A stretch of DNA of 64,000 bases from Hirundichthys speculiger (lineage: Eukaryota; Chordata; Actinopteri; Beloniformes; Exocoetidae). The translations under genes and the position numbers were made by a program. Where the stretch lies: the NCBI GenBank assembly GCA_018398805.1, contig JAGFBZ010002341.1, forward strand, positions 62,001 through 126,000, in the 5' to 3' direction. How positions within the stretch are numbered: position 1 is the stretch's first letter; the number at the start of each line of letters is the position of its first letter. A model generated the notes under the pieces. It searched no databases. It was not told the DNA's origin and saw only the letters and a program-made list of their open reading frames with translations. Below are positions 1-10,626 of the stretch, in pieces.

Positions 1-400
1 AAAATTATCGTATTTTGAGGGAAATTATCGTACATCTGTCATAGCCAAAATAACAAGCCCAGTGATGCGCTCTAGTCAAATTTAATCACTCTAGTGTTAA
101 ATAGCGGGCGAAGCTGATCATTCAGCCCATTCAGCCTATCATGCTCGTTGTTTTGAGACAAACATTCGTATCTCACGCTCAGTAAACCACGATTGGCTGG
201 AAACATGTCATATGGTAACAGATGCCTTTCAGGGTTCACAAAAAAAACGTGAAATAGTCAAGTTTTGAAATAGTCAAAATAATTTGAAATAGTCAAATTA
301 TCGTACACTTGGCCTTATTTTGGATTATTGATCGTACATCTTACAGAGAGCCAAATTATCGTACAAATACGATAATTATCGTACACCTGGCAACGCTGAA
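1..400. repeat. attatcgta-rich repeat, probably a transposon end
   Basis: Variants of attatcgtaca recur at about 4, 24, 297, 328, 353 and 376. The last forms a perfect 16-bp palindrome, TACGATAATTATCGTA, at 368-383. The density of the motif within 400 bases suggests the end of a DNA transposon or a small satellite that continues to the left of the window. The family is not recognised. Confidence 0.4.
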
Positions 401-2424
401 TGTTGCTCTCATATGGGCTAAAAGTGGGCTGCAAAATGAGCCCAAGTGGGGTCCATCATGGGCCTCATGTTTGGCCTTCATAGACCCAAGTATCCCGTTA
501 TTATTCAGATGGGACCCTCATGGACATGCCGGCTGCTTCTTAACTCCATCTGCACAAGGTTTCTTGTTTTTAAACACAGAACACCAACTTGCTGATGAGA
601 TCAAGTTAGAAAAATGTCCACTCATGTTTTTCTTGCCAACGGTGTGCACCAAGAATCCGAGTATTATATTTATGATCGACTGAAAGTGAAGAGGCCACAG
701 CAGCGGCATCGCTGTCTGCAGAAATCTGCCCTTTCCAGTGGTTCAGAGGTGGAAGGGAGGTGGGGCAACCTTGACCGTGGCCACAACAGCCACTTCAGCT
801 TTTCACTTTGACTTTAGTAATTGTGCTAACGCGCATGCTGTGTGTGAAAAGAGCGCTATCAGCCCGATTAGGGAGCCCTCCAGCCCTCTTCACAAACACT
901 AACTGAGCTGATAAGGCTGAGAGGTCCACACAGAGTTTATGGATGTCCTGGAAAGCCTGAAGTGTTTGCTCTTTGACTCTGTAAAAGCAGGCAGAGATGG
1001 TTATAAAATGCCATTATTACACACATGATACATGTCACGCCTGACTGTGTGTAGTCATGTGTGACTTGAATGTTTTAACCTGAGGAAAAATGTATCGCAA
1101 TAGAAAGCTAAAACTCTAAAAGTAATCTAAACTGTCATCGGGTTGGCAGTCTCTCATGCAGTCGTTTCAAGATGTCGTAGAGACTTGAAACCCTCGTTGA
1201 GTAAATATGTATCTTCCATACAAAGTTCTCCTCCAGCTACACAAAAGCCTCATTGTTCAGAGTGATTGATGCTCTGTACGTTTCTGAGTGTGTGTTTTGT
1301 TGTGATTGTGTGTGCAGGACTGTGTGTTCGTCCAATATGCTTTTATGATGTGGCCATAGTACACGAATTCATCAACGCACATGTGGTTGACGGGGAGAGA
1401 TAATACCGTAGTTTGACCGTTTCTAATCAGCCACCTGATCAAACAGCCGACGCGGGCTTTTCAGTGCAGATGCATGTCACTGCAAAAAACATTTTTCTCA
1501 CAACAAACTGCCGCACGCTTCCCTGCGCCGCAGACTAATTTCCTAATTTCCATCCAAAGCTCAAAGCGGGTCTTAAAGTTAAAATGGCAGCAGATGTGTC
1601 AGGGTCTTTATCATTTATGTTGTTAATCAGTAGACCAACACAGGTCATAAATCTGCCCAAAAACTCCATGTTCCTCTTTTAAAAAAAAAAAAAAAAAAGA
1701 AAGCATGTTTGGACAAATGAAGGATGAGGTTTTCTCCCGCCCTTTCGGCAGCAGCTTGTCTAGGAATATATACCAGTCAAGTGTTTGTTCTGCATGCATA
1801 TGCGTCGTATTTCACCGGCCTGTTTGCTGGCTTTCAGGGATAATAGTCTGAGAGAGCCGGCTGTGCTTTTGACCTCGACGGTGCAGCTAAACACCAAAAC
1901 CAAACACACCTGTGGATGGAGGGCCTCAGCCTTTTATATGGAGACATTTGCGCTCCAAACACACATTTTTCTCTGTATGAGCAGGATATTATCCTGGAGT
2001 GCCACTAAGCCTGTTAAGTATAGCTCAGATGCTTGTCTTAACGCATTTTGTATTATAAACGCATCCAGCCCCGCCATGTTTCAGATTTAACCATCCAAAG
2101 GTGACCTCTGGATTGCTGAAAGGTGAGATTTATTTTAAAAATGTGCCTTCGGAGCTTTTTCTTCTGTGACTAAAGGTCCAGAGAGCGTTTCTTTTGTCGT
2201 GTCTTTGCTCTTTGTGTGACCTCCTAAAACCCTGATGTGCTCTTTGGACTCCGTCGCTCATGTAATCGCTGTCGCGAAGTGATTGATGGTCAACAGCAGA
2301 GGCTATCTAATCAGGACTAACGGGGCCTAGCTGGTAATGAGTGCTTAATAACCCACCTGGGAAAAGTTAGCCGCACACCCTCAGCAGCGAATTATAGTAG
2401 TTTAGTTTCAGAAATTGCATTTTT

Positions 2425-2595
2425 GGGCAGCCCGCTGCGGTCAAGCGGACGGTCCATTTACAGTCGCTCCTGTTGTCCTGGTGCCGTCACGGGTTCGATT
2501 CCCGGCCTGCGACTCTTTGTTGCATGTCTTCCACCCGCCCTATCTCTGCCCCGTTTCCTGTCTGTCAATGAAAGCTACAAGAACCAAAAAAAGAC
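2425..2595 (+). repeat. tRNA-derived SINE
   Basis: A Pol III-type promoter is visible: an A-box-like tgcggtcaagcgg near 2434 and a perfect B box GGTTCGATTCC at 2492-2502. It is followed by the tail tgcatgtcttccacccgccc... that I know from a common teleost SINE. The element runs directly into the Tigger-like repeat. It is not a functional tRNA gene, since no cloverleaf can be closed. Confidence 0.6.
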
Positions 2596-3294
2596 AAAGT
2601 GATCCCTTAATTTCCGCGGTTAATGGGGACCGGCGCGCCCCCGCGAAACTCAAAATCTGCAAACGGGAGCCGGAGCCCCCTGAGCCTAAATAATGTGTTT
2701 AAAATATGTTTAAAAACCGCAAAAAAGTAGCGAGACACTGCAGCGAAACAAGACAAAGGCTCAACTGTGGTCTTTCTGTTACCTTCACAGCCTCTGGTCT
2801 CTGAACAATAGTAAAGAAACTGCTGGTATTGTGCTATTTTGGGTCATAATTAGCGGCTAACATGCTAACAACAAAAAAAAAAACAGTCCGGTTTTCTCTG
2901 CATGGAACGGACACTTTATTCTGGCACTGCAGGAACTTGTAACATCACACAGGTTGTATTGTTGGGCTCCTGTCGGTTAACAGAGAATATAAATCTATAC
3001 ACGCTGGGCTGCTGTTTATGCTCACTCCACTTTTTATCTAACCCCGTTTTTCTTCTGCCGTCCCACGACACACACACTACATTACCCATAAGGCCACTCC
3101 ATTACCCATAAGGCCACCTTCTTAAAGGGGCCAGGCTGGCTCACTACATTTCTTCGCTGTGAGAGAACGCGCATAACTTCCTGTGATGTTTCTGCAATTT
3201 TTTCTTGATTTTTTAAAAATATTATATATTTCTGAAAAATCCGCGAATAACTAAAATCATGGAACTTAAAGCGCGAATTGGCAAGGGATCACTG
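2596..3294. mobile_element. Tigger/pogo-like non-autonomous DNA transposon, copy 1
   Basis: About 700 bp with inverted ends AGTGATCCCTT... and ...AAGGGATCACTG and a TA after the right end (3295-3296). The same element is found reversed at 54981-55679 and truncated at 33378-33747. The cagtgatccctt...cgcgg type of end and TA target fit TcMar-Tigger elements. No transposase remains. Confidence 0.6.
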
Positions 3295-4665
3295 TATATC
3301 CAATATATCCTGGAATTAATTAAAAACAACATACCTATATTTAATCATTTGCTTAGGGCGTGAATCCTCTTTTTTTTTTTTTTTGGCTGAGGAAAAGTAC
3401 CAAGCCGCACACTGAGCTGTATTGTCTAGTTATCTCCATCTCAGCTGTGCTTCAGCTCATACCTTGCATTGATTCCCAGACATTAATTTCCACCTCGGCT
3501 ATGCAAGATGACATTTGTTCTTGTCGTGTGCATACCAGCCTATTCAATAGATATGTTTTCCCTCCTTTGTTGATGATTAGCTCACTGCCAACAGCACGTC
3601 GTGGCACAGCAGAGATATGTCAGTGCTTGGGCGGGGTGGAATACTGTCGTGGTAGGTTGACTGAGCTTGTTATTCTTCTGTTCCAATAATTCAGAAAGCA
3701 GGTTCTCTGTCATCACGCTGTCTTACCCACCTCTGTCTATTTTTGAAACCAGCGGGATAAATGTCATTTTGAATAATATTTATCTGCTCCAGAGCCAGAA
3801 TTACCTGTGAAAGTCAACACCTGGATTTACGTTAAAACACCGGTGCTGTGCATGCTTCGTACAGCTGTGATTCCTGTTAATTCAGGAAAAAAAAGACCAC
3901 AAGTAAACAAAAACAATACAGCGTGAGGGGATTTGCTCATCTCGAGCGTCTGTGGAAGTTTGTGGAAGTTGATCTCATCAGCAAACTTATAAACAGAAGC
4001 TGCTCACAGCCTTAAAGGGCAGAAAAATCAAAGATTCTAGTTCCATTTTAGGGCGAAATAAATCCAATCAATTTAATACTCGTAACTGTGCTTTCATTAC
4101 AGTGAAATTGTTAAAAATAAGGATATTTGTGGATTCACAGCTGTGCCTGCAGGAGCTGAGGTGCAGGGAATTTTTATTGAAACCCTACATCAGGCAGACC
4201 ATATCATCCACACAAGACCTCCTAAAATATTATGCAATAAACGGGTTTTAAATATGCATTTAAATTGGAATGTATGAAAAACCTCCATTACTCTTAAAAC
4301 TTTTTTTCGTAGACACTATTAAAGCGCCAACAAGTCCTCCAGCCTTCACGTCCGTATCAGTCCAGGGGTCTTCAACCCTGGTCCTCGTCCTGGTCCATCT
4401 GATGTAAAATCTATGCCAAAACAACCTGCAGAACTTTGTAGCTCCCCATAGAGGAGAAAAGCTCAAACGTCCCCTGCTTGTTTAGGTTTAGGCAACAAAA
4501 ATGTGTTGAGGTTTGGGTAAAATTCACCAGTGGGTTTAGACTTCACGGCTTCACTAAAGCTAGAAAAGGTTGCACGGCAAATACGGGGGGACTCGCGAGA
4601 GTGGAGTCGGAGAAAAGGTGAAAATGTTGTGCAGGCCGCTAACGGCTCTTTCTGCTCTCTTTCAG

Positions 4666-4844
4666 GTGAGAAGCCGTACCGCTGCACGTGGGAGAACTGT
4701 GACTGGCGTTTCGCTCGATCGGACGAGCTCACCAGACATTACAGGAAGCACACCGGCGCCAAGCCCTTCAAGTGCGTCGCCTGCAGCCGCTGCTTCTCGC
4801 GCTCGGACCACCTGGCCCTGCACATGAAGCGGCACCAGAACTAA
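4666..4844 (+). CDS. klf5l: klf5-like transcription factor, last coding exon (zinc fingers 2-3)
   Basis: This exon encodes the final 58 residues of a Kruppel-like factor, a nuclear protein that binds GC/CACCC boxes. It opens inside the GEKPY linker after finger 1. Finger 2 has a CTWENC knuckle and the recognition helix RSDELTR. Finger 3 has CVAC and the helix RSDHLAL. The protein ends HMKRHQN, the ending I know from KLF5. The acceptor at 4661-4665 (ttcag) follows a pyrimidine tract and a CTAAC branch-like site at 4639-4643. The phase-1 entry (G|GT) is the conserved KLF intron position. Finger 3 carries an extra Cys (SRCFSRSD) where KLFs normally have Ser. No finger-1 exon is visible upstream, so the last intron is longer than 4.6 kb. 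I choose klf5l over klf5 because klf8 is the neighbour and because of divergence such as WENC and VACSRC. The family call is firm, the paralogue call less so. Confidence 0.85.
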
Positions 4845-7800
4845 CGCAGATCCGGCTGCACATGCAGACCTACACAATCTTTCTCACACAGACACACAAA
4901 CAGAAGTATGCACACATGACAGTCAGATGAATCAGATGAAAAATCCTCCTTGTGATCGGTGTTTAATCCGGCGCTAACGTGGGTTGAGCTCCAGCAGGCG
5001 TCAAGGGGTCTCAAAAAAAAAAAAATTTTAGCCTCGACGCCTGAATTACGATTGGAAAAACATTCTTGTGCTTCACACAACAACGACATTCTTCGTTTCA
5101 TCGTCTTTTAACATTTGGACTTTCAAAGAGAGGTGCGAACCGTCTCCTCTCTCCTGCCTGTGTAAATATGTGTTTATAAGTGTGCGTATGTGTGTTTGAG
5201 AATACGACGAATGTATTGAAATTTATACTTGACCTGTTTTCACTGAATGTTGACATGAGTGATACTCCGCGTTGTAACTTCCTTGTGATAAAATCTCCTG
5301 CTAGTGGACTTAAAAAAAAAAAAAAAAGGTAATAATAATCAACAGATGCAATCAGGGAACTCTCCATTGAAAAGTTAATCATCACCTAGATTTGTCTGTT
5401 TCAGAGCAGCTAATGCCTGGCGAGCTCCAGAGAGCAGAGCGATTTGCCAATGTTTGTATCCACGACCTTGCCCCGTTGCCACAGCGACCAAGCTCCCTCG
5501 AAGACAGTTTGCTAGCAGTTCCTATTCAGCGCTGTTTTGTTTTGTGGTTTCTTTTTTTTCCCTCCTTTTCTTTTTTATTCGCTTGTATTTGTTCAACACT
5601 TCAACTCAAGACACGTGGAGGTTGGATGGATGGCCCGGTTGTGTAACCGGGGCCGTGTCTCCTGACGGCTTTTGATGCGTCACGTGGCAGGTAAACCACG
5701 GTCGGTCCTGTTGAGTGGCAGATTAACGCTCGCTTTGACTGCCTCTCCGATCGTCCGTTGAAGTGCCTGCTTTTTGAGGTGCGGCCGTCATCTGGGGAGA
5801 ATCTCTCCAAGTAGGCTAATAGATTTATAGCATCACAAAATAGTCATATTGGACTGGAAGCGTCTCCATCATTGAGCAGTAATGGCAGTGAATGTTGAGC
5901 CATTCGTTCCACTGAAATTGTGTTTTTAAGCTTGCGATGTTAAGGCTGCGCCTCCTATCAGGAGAGAGAAAATAAAATAAAATGTCTTACAACAGTAGCA
6001 CATAAGACTGTTTCGTAGTGTCTGCGCTCTCAAATACACTGCTGACACCTTAGTTTGCCTTCTCTGTTCCAAATCACCTGATAAGTTCGTAAACTGGGTC
6101 CAGTTTATACACAGAAACATCCAAGCATAGCAAAACTTGTTTGAAAAAGCACGTGAGAATGATCAGATGCTCATGACTTCATGTTTGTCAGTCGTCCTCA
6201 CAGAACTGTAAACCTGCCTGTAAGTTGGTTAATCAGTGTTAATCCAGCACAAATGAAAGTCTGCCTGTGATCCATATTACCTTTTTGATTCTGTTTTGGT
6301 TCAGTGTGCTGTCTCACCAGGAGGACCACACCACTTTTACCAGATGAGTCAAATTGAGTCCACTTCTCTTTGGGGTCTCGGTGCAATTCGTTTGGTCCAG
6401 ATGGGCGTGCACGGACCAAATGAACCGCACCAAGCAGGAAAAACTAAAACCTGTAGGGGCGAAAGCAGCCTTAAAAGCTAAACTTGGCAGAAACAAAGAC
6501 TCAATAATCCTTTTAGGTCATGCTGAATGACCCAGTACAGGTGTGTGGTGGTATATTTCTCTGTAGAGACACTCTATTTCCATTCCCATTGCTGCTTCTT
6601 ATTTTGCTATGTTGTGGAATTTTTTTGGGCTGCAGTCTCTTGGCAGAGGGTGTGTCGAGGCCAGCCAATGACAGGATAGGGATGTGAAGACTATTTTAAA
6701 AAGACAAAAGCAGAAAAAAACTCCTCTGATCTCTGTGTAGAGGTGTGCACTACAAACATTCAGACTCTGCTGGCAGAACAGAAACTTCCAGATAAAGTCT
6801 GACGATGCAGCAAGCTCCCCCAGTTTTGTGTAGATGACTGCTCAGATGTTTGTTTTTACTCTTCGGATGTACGCTAGTGAAATAATTGATACGCATTTAA
6901 TTCTCTTTACTGATTTGTACCGCAACTGGCCACAGTCTTTCACTTCCTGAACGCTCATTTAAGTAACTGCATGGCGTGCAGTCGAACTTTTTCATGTTCA
7001 TGAGACTGGCTGTGCTAGAGCGCGCCACCTGCAGGTCAGGGATGTAACAACAGCACTTCGCATGAGCACTTGTTTACATTTTGATGTCCACTCTTGGCAA
7101 ATAAGACAATAAAGGAGTCGCCTTTGTGAGAGCAACATTTATGCCACTTGCAGAACCAAATGATTTGGGTTCGCGATTAATCCGAATAAATTTGCAAATG
7201 AGCTTTTAGCGTGTAACGGTAAAGAAGCAGCCCAGATGTCGGCGACACGTGATTGCTGCACATGTCCAGCTTCAACGTGCTGTTGTTTCTGTTACTGCCT
7301 GAAGGTGGCGCTGAAGTGCTGCTGGGAAAAAAAATGCATCTTCATCTCTTAGAATTACAAAGGTCACAATAGGTACTTTGATCTGGTATGTTCTTATCTG
7401 TTGTTGGAACAGTTTACAGTCAAAGAAAACTTTTAAATGCCTGCAGTTAATCTTCGTGTTGGTGTAACTTTAGCCTGTTTGTGTTGTACTGAGGCTGAAG
7501 GTCTCCTGCACCTGGAACTCGATGGAGGTTTAAAAAAACACGAAGCACTGATTGACCCAAACTCTGTCTGGTTTATGTTGATCAAGTTAAAATCCTTCCG
7601 ATTATTTCAACGTTATGATTGTGATATTTGTTTCGTCCCAAAGGAAGCAAGTTCTCCTGTTTCTCTCAAGGAGGGAGCGCTGACAACCCACTGTGTACAT
7701 ACCTGTAGTTTTCAGTTTTAACATAAGATGTAAATATTTGTCTTAACTCCTGTTTTAATATTATTTTGTTTTCTTTTCTTTTTTTTTAATCTATAATGGG

Positions 7801-7965
7801 TTTTTGGATCAGATGTATGTGAGAGCGCATTTAATTTTTTTATACTTAATGTGTGTAAGAAAACTATCATTGTTTATGTACAAATTAATAAGAACAATGT
7901 TTAGGGGTTTTGTGCAGCAGTGATGATGCAATGAAATAATAAAATATTCACAAATAATTTTTGCT
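4845..7965 (+). other. klf5l: probable 3' UTR of the klf5-like gene
   Basis: From the stop codon to about 7965 there is no recognisable transposon except a possible decayed piece near 6260-6480. The last 250 bases are AT-rich and UTR-like, and an AATAAA signal sits at 7938-7943. Other AATAAA strings occur earlier (around 5972 and 7112), so a shorter transcript is possible. Assignment rests on position, repeat depletion and the polyadenylation signal only. Confidence 0.4.
7938..7943 (+). terminator. candidate polyadenylation signal AATAAA
   Basis: A canonical AATAAA lies about 3.1 kb after the klf5-like stop and is followed by a T/GT-rich stretch (ttttttgtgtgttttt) from about 7960, as expected for a cleavage region. 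Earlier signals cannot be excluded. Confidence 0.35.
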
Positions 7966-8339
7966 TTTTTGTGTGTTTTTCCTTTTATCGGTGGCTGTTT
8001 TGAAATAAAAAAAATGATCTGTTCTTAGTATTAAACAATTACAAGCTTAGACAAACAAACTTGGAACAAATTAAAATGTGCCATTATTAACTATCATTTA
8101 TCCTTTGGGGATAAAGTATCATTGAATTAAATTAACAAAAATGAGGACAAAAAAAAAACAAAAAAAACAATCCTGTGAGCAATTTAACACAAGGTCTAGA
8201 GGGAAAGATATAAGCAATAGTCATAGTGACATCATTTATGATGCACATCAACATAAAAAGGGTTATGGGACTATATAGAAATTAACATTCTACTGTAAGA
8301 AAGATTATTTCCAAGTAAAAAACATTCAAGACAGTAGCC

Positions 8340-9200
8340 AGTCTTCAACCGAGAGCTTTACCCCTAACCCTGATGGACATATTAAAGGTTAAAGTCCATG
8401 ACAACACAGAAGAAGTCTGAACGTAGACAGGTTGTTTGGGCTGCCAGGAGAGAGCCTCTTCTAAACTGTGCAAAAAATAAGCACATTTGTGTTGCTTCTT
8501 GGTAATACAATGCTTCTTGGTAATACATCTTTTACTGTCAGGAAGCCTGATTATTTCCCTTTTAGCTGGTGCCACATTTTTAATGAACATGCATTTGTGG
8601 GCTGAGCAGCAGAGATGAGTATGTGGGATGGGCCCACGAAAGATTTGGCAGATATTTGCAGCCAATGCCCAATGACTTGTTTTGAGCTTCTGGTACCCAC
8701 CGGTTCTGACAGTCGGGCCTCTGATTGTCCTGAACATGCGGAGGAACGTTATGTTCAGCTGTGTGTCCAGATCCTGCCTACAGCACTTGAATCATAGGGT
8801 CAAGATGTGGAGAAGATGCAGAGAATGTTTAGCTGATTCCTGTACTGATAGAGTAACATAATTTTGGTGGAGGGAGTGTGATGGTATGGGGCAGCATTGT
8901 CCTTTACTGGAAAAATTAGGCTTGAAGGCAATCTCACTGCAGAGAGATATCCAGATGAAATTCTGCAACCAGTAGCACTCCTATGTCTCCATCATCTAGA
9001 GCCAAGAAGCTGAAAGCTTGGATGAAATGGGGAAATGCAACAGAACAATTATCTGAAAAACACAGACAAATTTGCAACAGAATGGAGTCCAAGTTTAGAC
9101 CTCAGCCTATTTGAAACACTGTGGGAGGAGCTTAAGAGAGCTGTGCAATGAACTGTAGCAAAAGTGTGTTGATGAATAGGCTGAAGTTTTGATCCACCTG
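8340..9200 (+). pseudogene. decayed Tc1/mariner-type transposase fragment
   Basis: Around 8868 the + strand reads FGGGSVMVWG, a hallmark of Tc1-like transposases. Around 9085 it reads EWSPSLDLSLFETLWEEL, a worn version of the WPxQSPDLNPIExLWxxL catalytic block. Stops and frameshifts lie in between, so it is dead. Its ends are not clear, and it lies just left of the next, better preserved Tc1 element. Confidence 0.5.
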
Positions 9201-9342
9201 TTCTCTCTTCTTGATGATGATCAGATCCTTTTCCTTTTTTTTTTTAAATGAGTTGTAGATACACTATATTGCCAAAAGTATTCTCTCACCTGCCTTGACT
9301 CACATATGAGCTTTAGTTCATCCCATTCCTAATCAATATGAC

Positions 9343-9528
9343 TGTTAGGTTTGTAGTGTAAAGAAGAGGCTTTGTTATCATTCCATAACTTTACTTATGA
9401 ACTTCTCAGGAACATATCACCGTACAGCAACACATGTACTTGCATCCTCTACTTCTCCGCTTTCATATCTCCTGCTTACCCCCCAAAGGAACACAATAGC
9501 CTGACCCCTAGTGGTACAGAATACAACA
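9343..9528 (-). repeat. 3' LTR of the gypsy-type element
   Basis: This is the 186-bp partner of the LTR at 12530-12713. It carries an extra TG in acacatgtacttgc and a C for A in gaacacaat. A polypurine tract abuts it on its inner side. Confidence 0.85.
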
Positions 9529-9747
9529 TATTCCCCTCTTACTTAAGAATAGAACTTGCCACACTAACTCAAGCTATATGAAAAACCTGTAGCAACTCAC
9601 ACAGGTAAGTAAAGAACATTTGTAAAGAGTAGACCTAAAATTACACTAGTAATAAATGTATATGTCTGTATTGAACTTAGGCATACATCAACAAAAAAAT
9701 ATTATCACTTCAATTTGTAATTCTTAAACGTTAACTGAAATGGATAA

Positions 9748-10480
9748 TTATTCCACAAAGTCCTGCAGCCAACGTGGTGGACGTCTCACGCGAGCTGGAA
9801 CCTCAGCAGCTGGAACAGGATGATCGTGAGGAACATCTGGCTGAACTGCCGGCTGGACTGTAGGCGGTTCTTCAGTAGGCAAGTCCGTTTCAGAGAAGTG
9901 CGCCTGAGTCAGCCTTGCAGGCACATTGGACCTTGTTAGACGAGAAGCATGCCACTTCTTCCCATCTTGTAACACATAAGTCGCTGGACCGACTTTCCGT
10001 TGAATGCGCATTGGTTCGGTGAACCTCGGGTGCGCTTTTGGCACATGCGTTGGTTTCCGAACGCGCACACTATCTCCCTCTTTGAAAGGAGGGCGCACCT
10101 CGCCTGGCGTCAGTGTAAGTTTTCATTTTGCTCTGCTGAGCCGCAACTCTCTGTGACACGGCAGCAGTACCCTTAGGGGAAGACACTGGTGGCAGAACAT
10201 TTAGACGAGTGCGCATCTTTCTCCCAACGAGTAATTCAAAAGGAGACACCCCTGTTGTCGAATGTGGAGTAGAGCGATAGACCTGAAGAAAGTCACTGAC
10301 AGTCTTTTTCCAGGGCTTCTTCTCTAGGATGGCAGATTGAATGCAGCTTTTAAGCACACGGTGGAAACGCTCAATAGCACCATTTGCAGCAAGGTGATAG
10401 ACAGATGTGCGTATCTGCTGTATGTCTCTGGATTTTAGAAATTCAGCGAACTCTGCGGAAGTGAATTGGGTCCCAAGAAG
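9748..10480 (-). pseudogene. integrase C-terminal remnant of the LTR element
   Basis: Starting near 10475 the - strand reads GTQFTSAEFAEF, then NGAIERFHRVLK with the expected Glu of the integrase DDE triad, then PFELLVGRKM, and after a frame break near 10080 the C-terminal domain with GDSVRVRKP and WHASRLTRSN. The sequence jumps from the RT thumb (RSFLG) straight to this block. RNase H, the integrase zinc-binding region and the first catalytic Asp residues are therefore deleted, and the join falls close to 10475. Confidence 0.75.
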
Positions 10481-10626
10481 GAACGCAGTGTTTGAGCATC
10501 AGGCAGAGGCAGTGCATTCATAATAGCGGAGAGATGGTCTTCAGTTGGCTGAATGCCTTGCGGCGTAACTGTGTGCCCAAGAAAGCGCAAGGTGGTTTTA
10601 CTAAACTGGCATTTATCTCTGTTCAG

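Larger units (their letters stand above)
1..4665 (+). other. last intron of the klf5-like gene (partial)
   Basis: The stretch holds no coding exon that I can recognise; in particular no finger-1 motif ([19 protein letters not shown] type) appears on the + strand. It contains a repeat rich in attatcgta near its start, a tRNA-type SINE and a Tigger-like DNA transposon, listed separately. From about 3300 to 4529 I see nothing beyond short homopolymers. Intron status is inferred from the acceptor at 4665 and the missing upstream exon. Confidence 0.6.

Noticed and set aside
2425..2520. A tRNA gene
   Set aside because: A and B boxes are present, but the stems do not pair and the SINE body follows.
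10070..10357. Independent gene on the - strand
   Set aside because: It is the integrase remnant of the LTR element.
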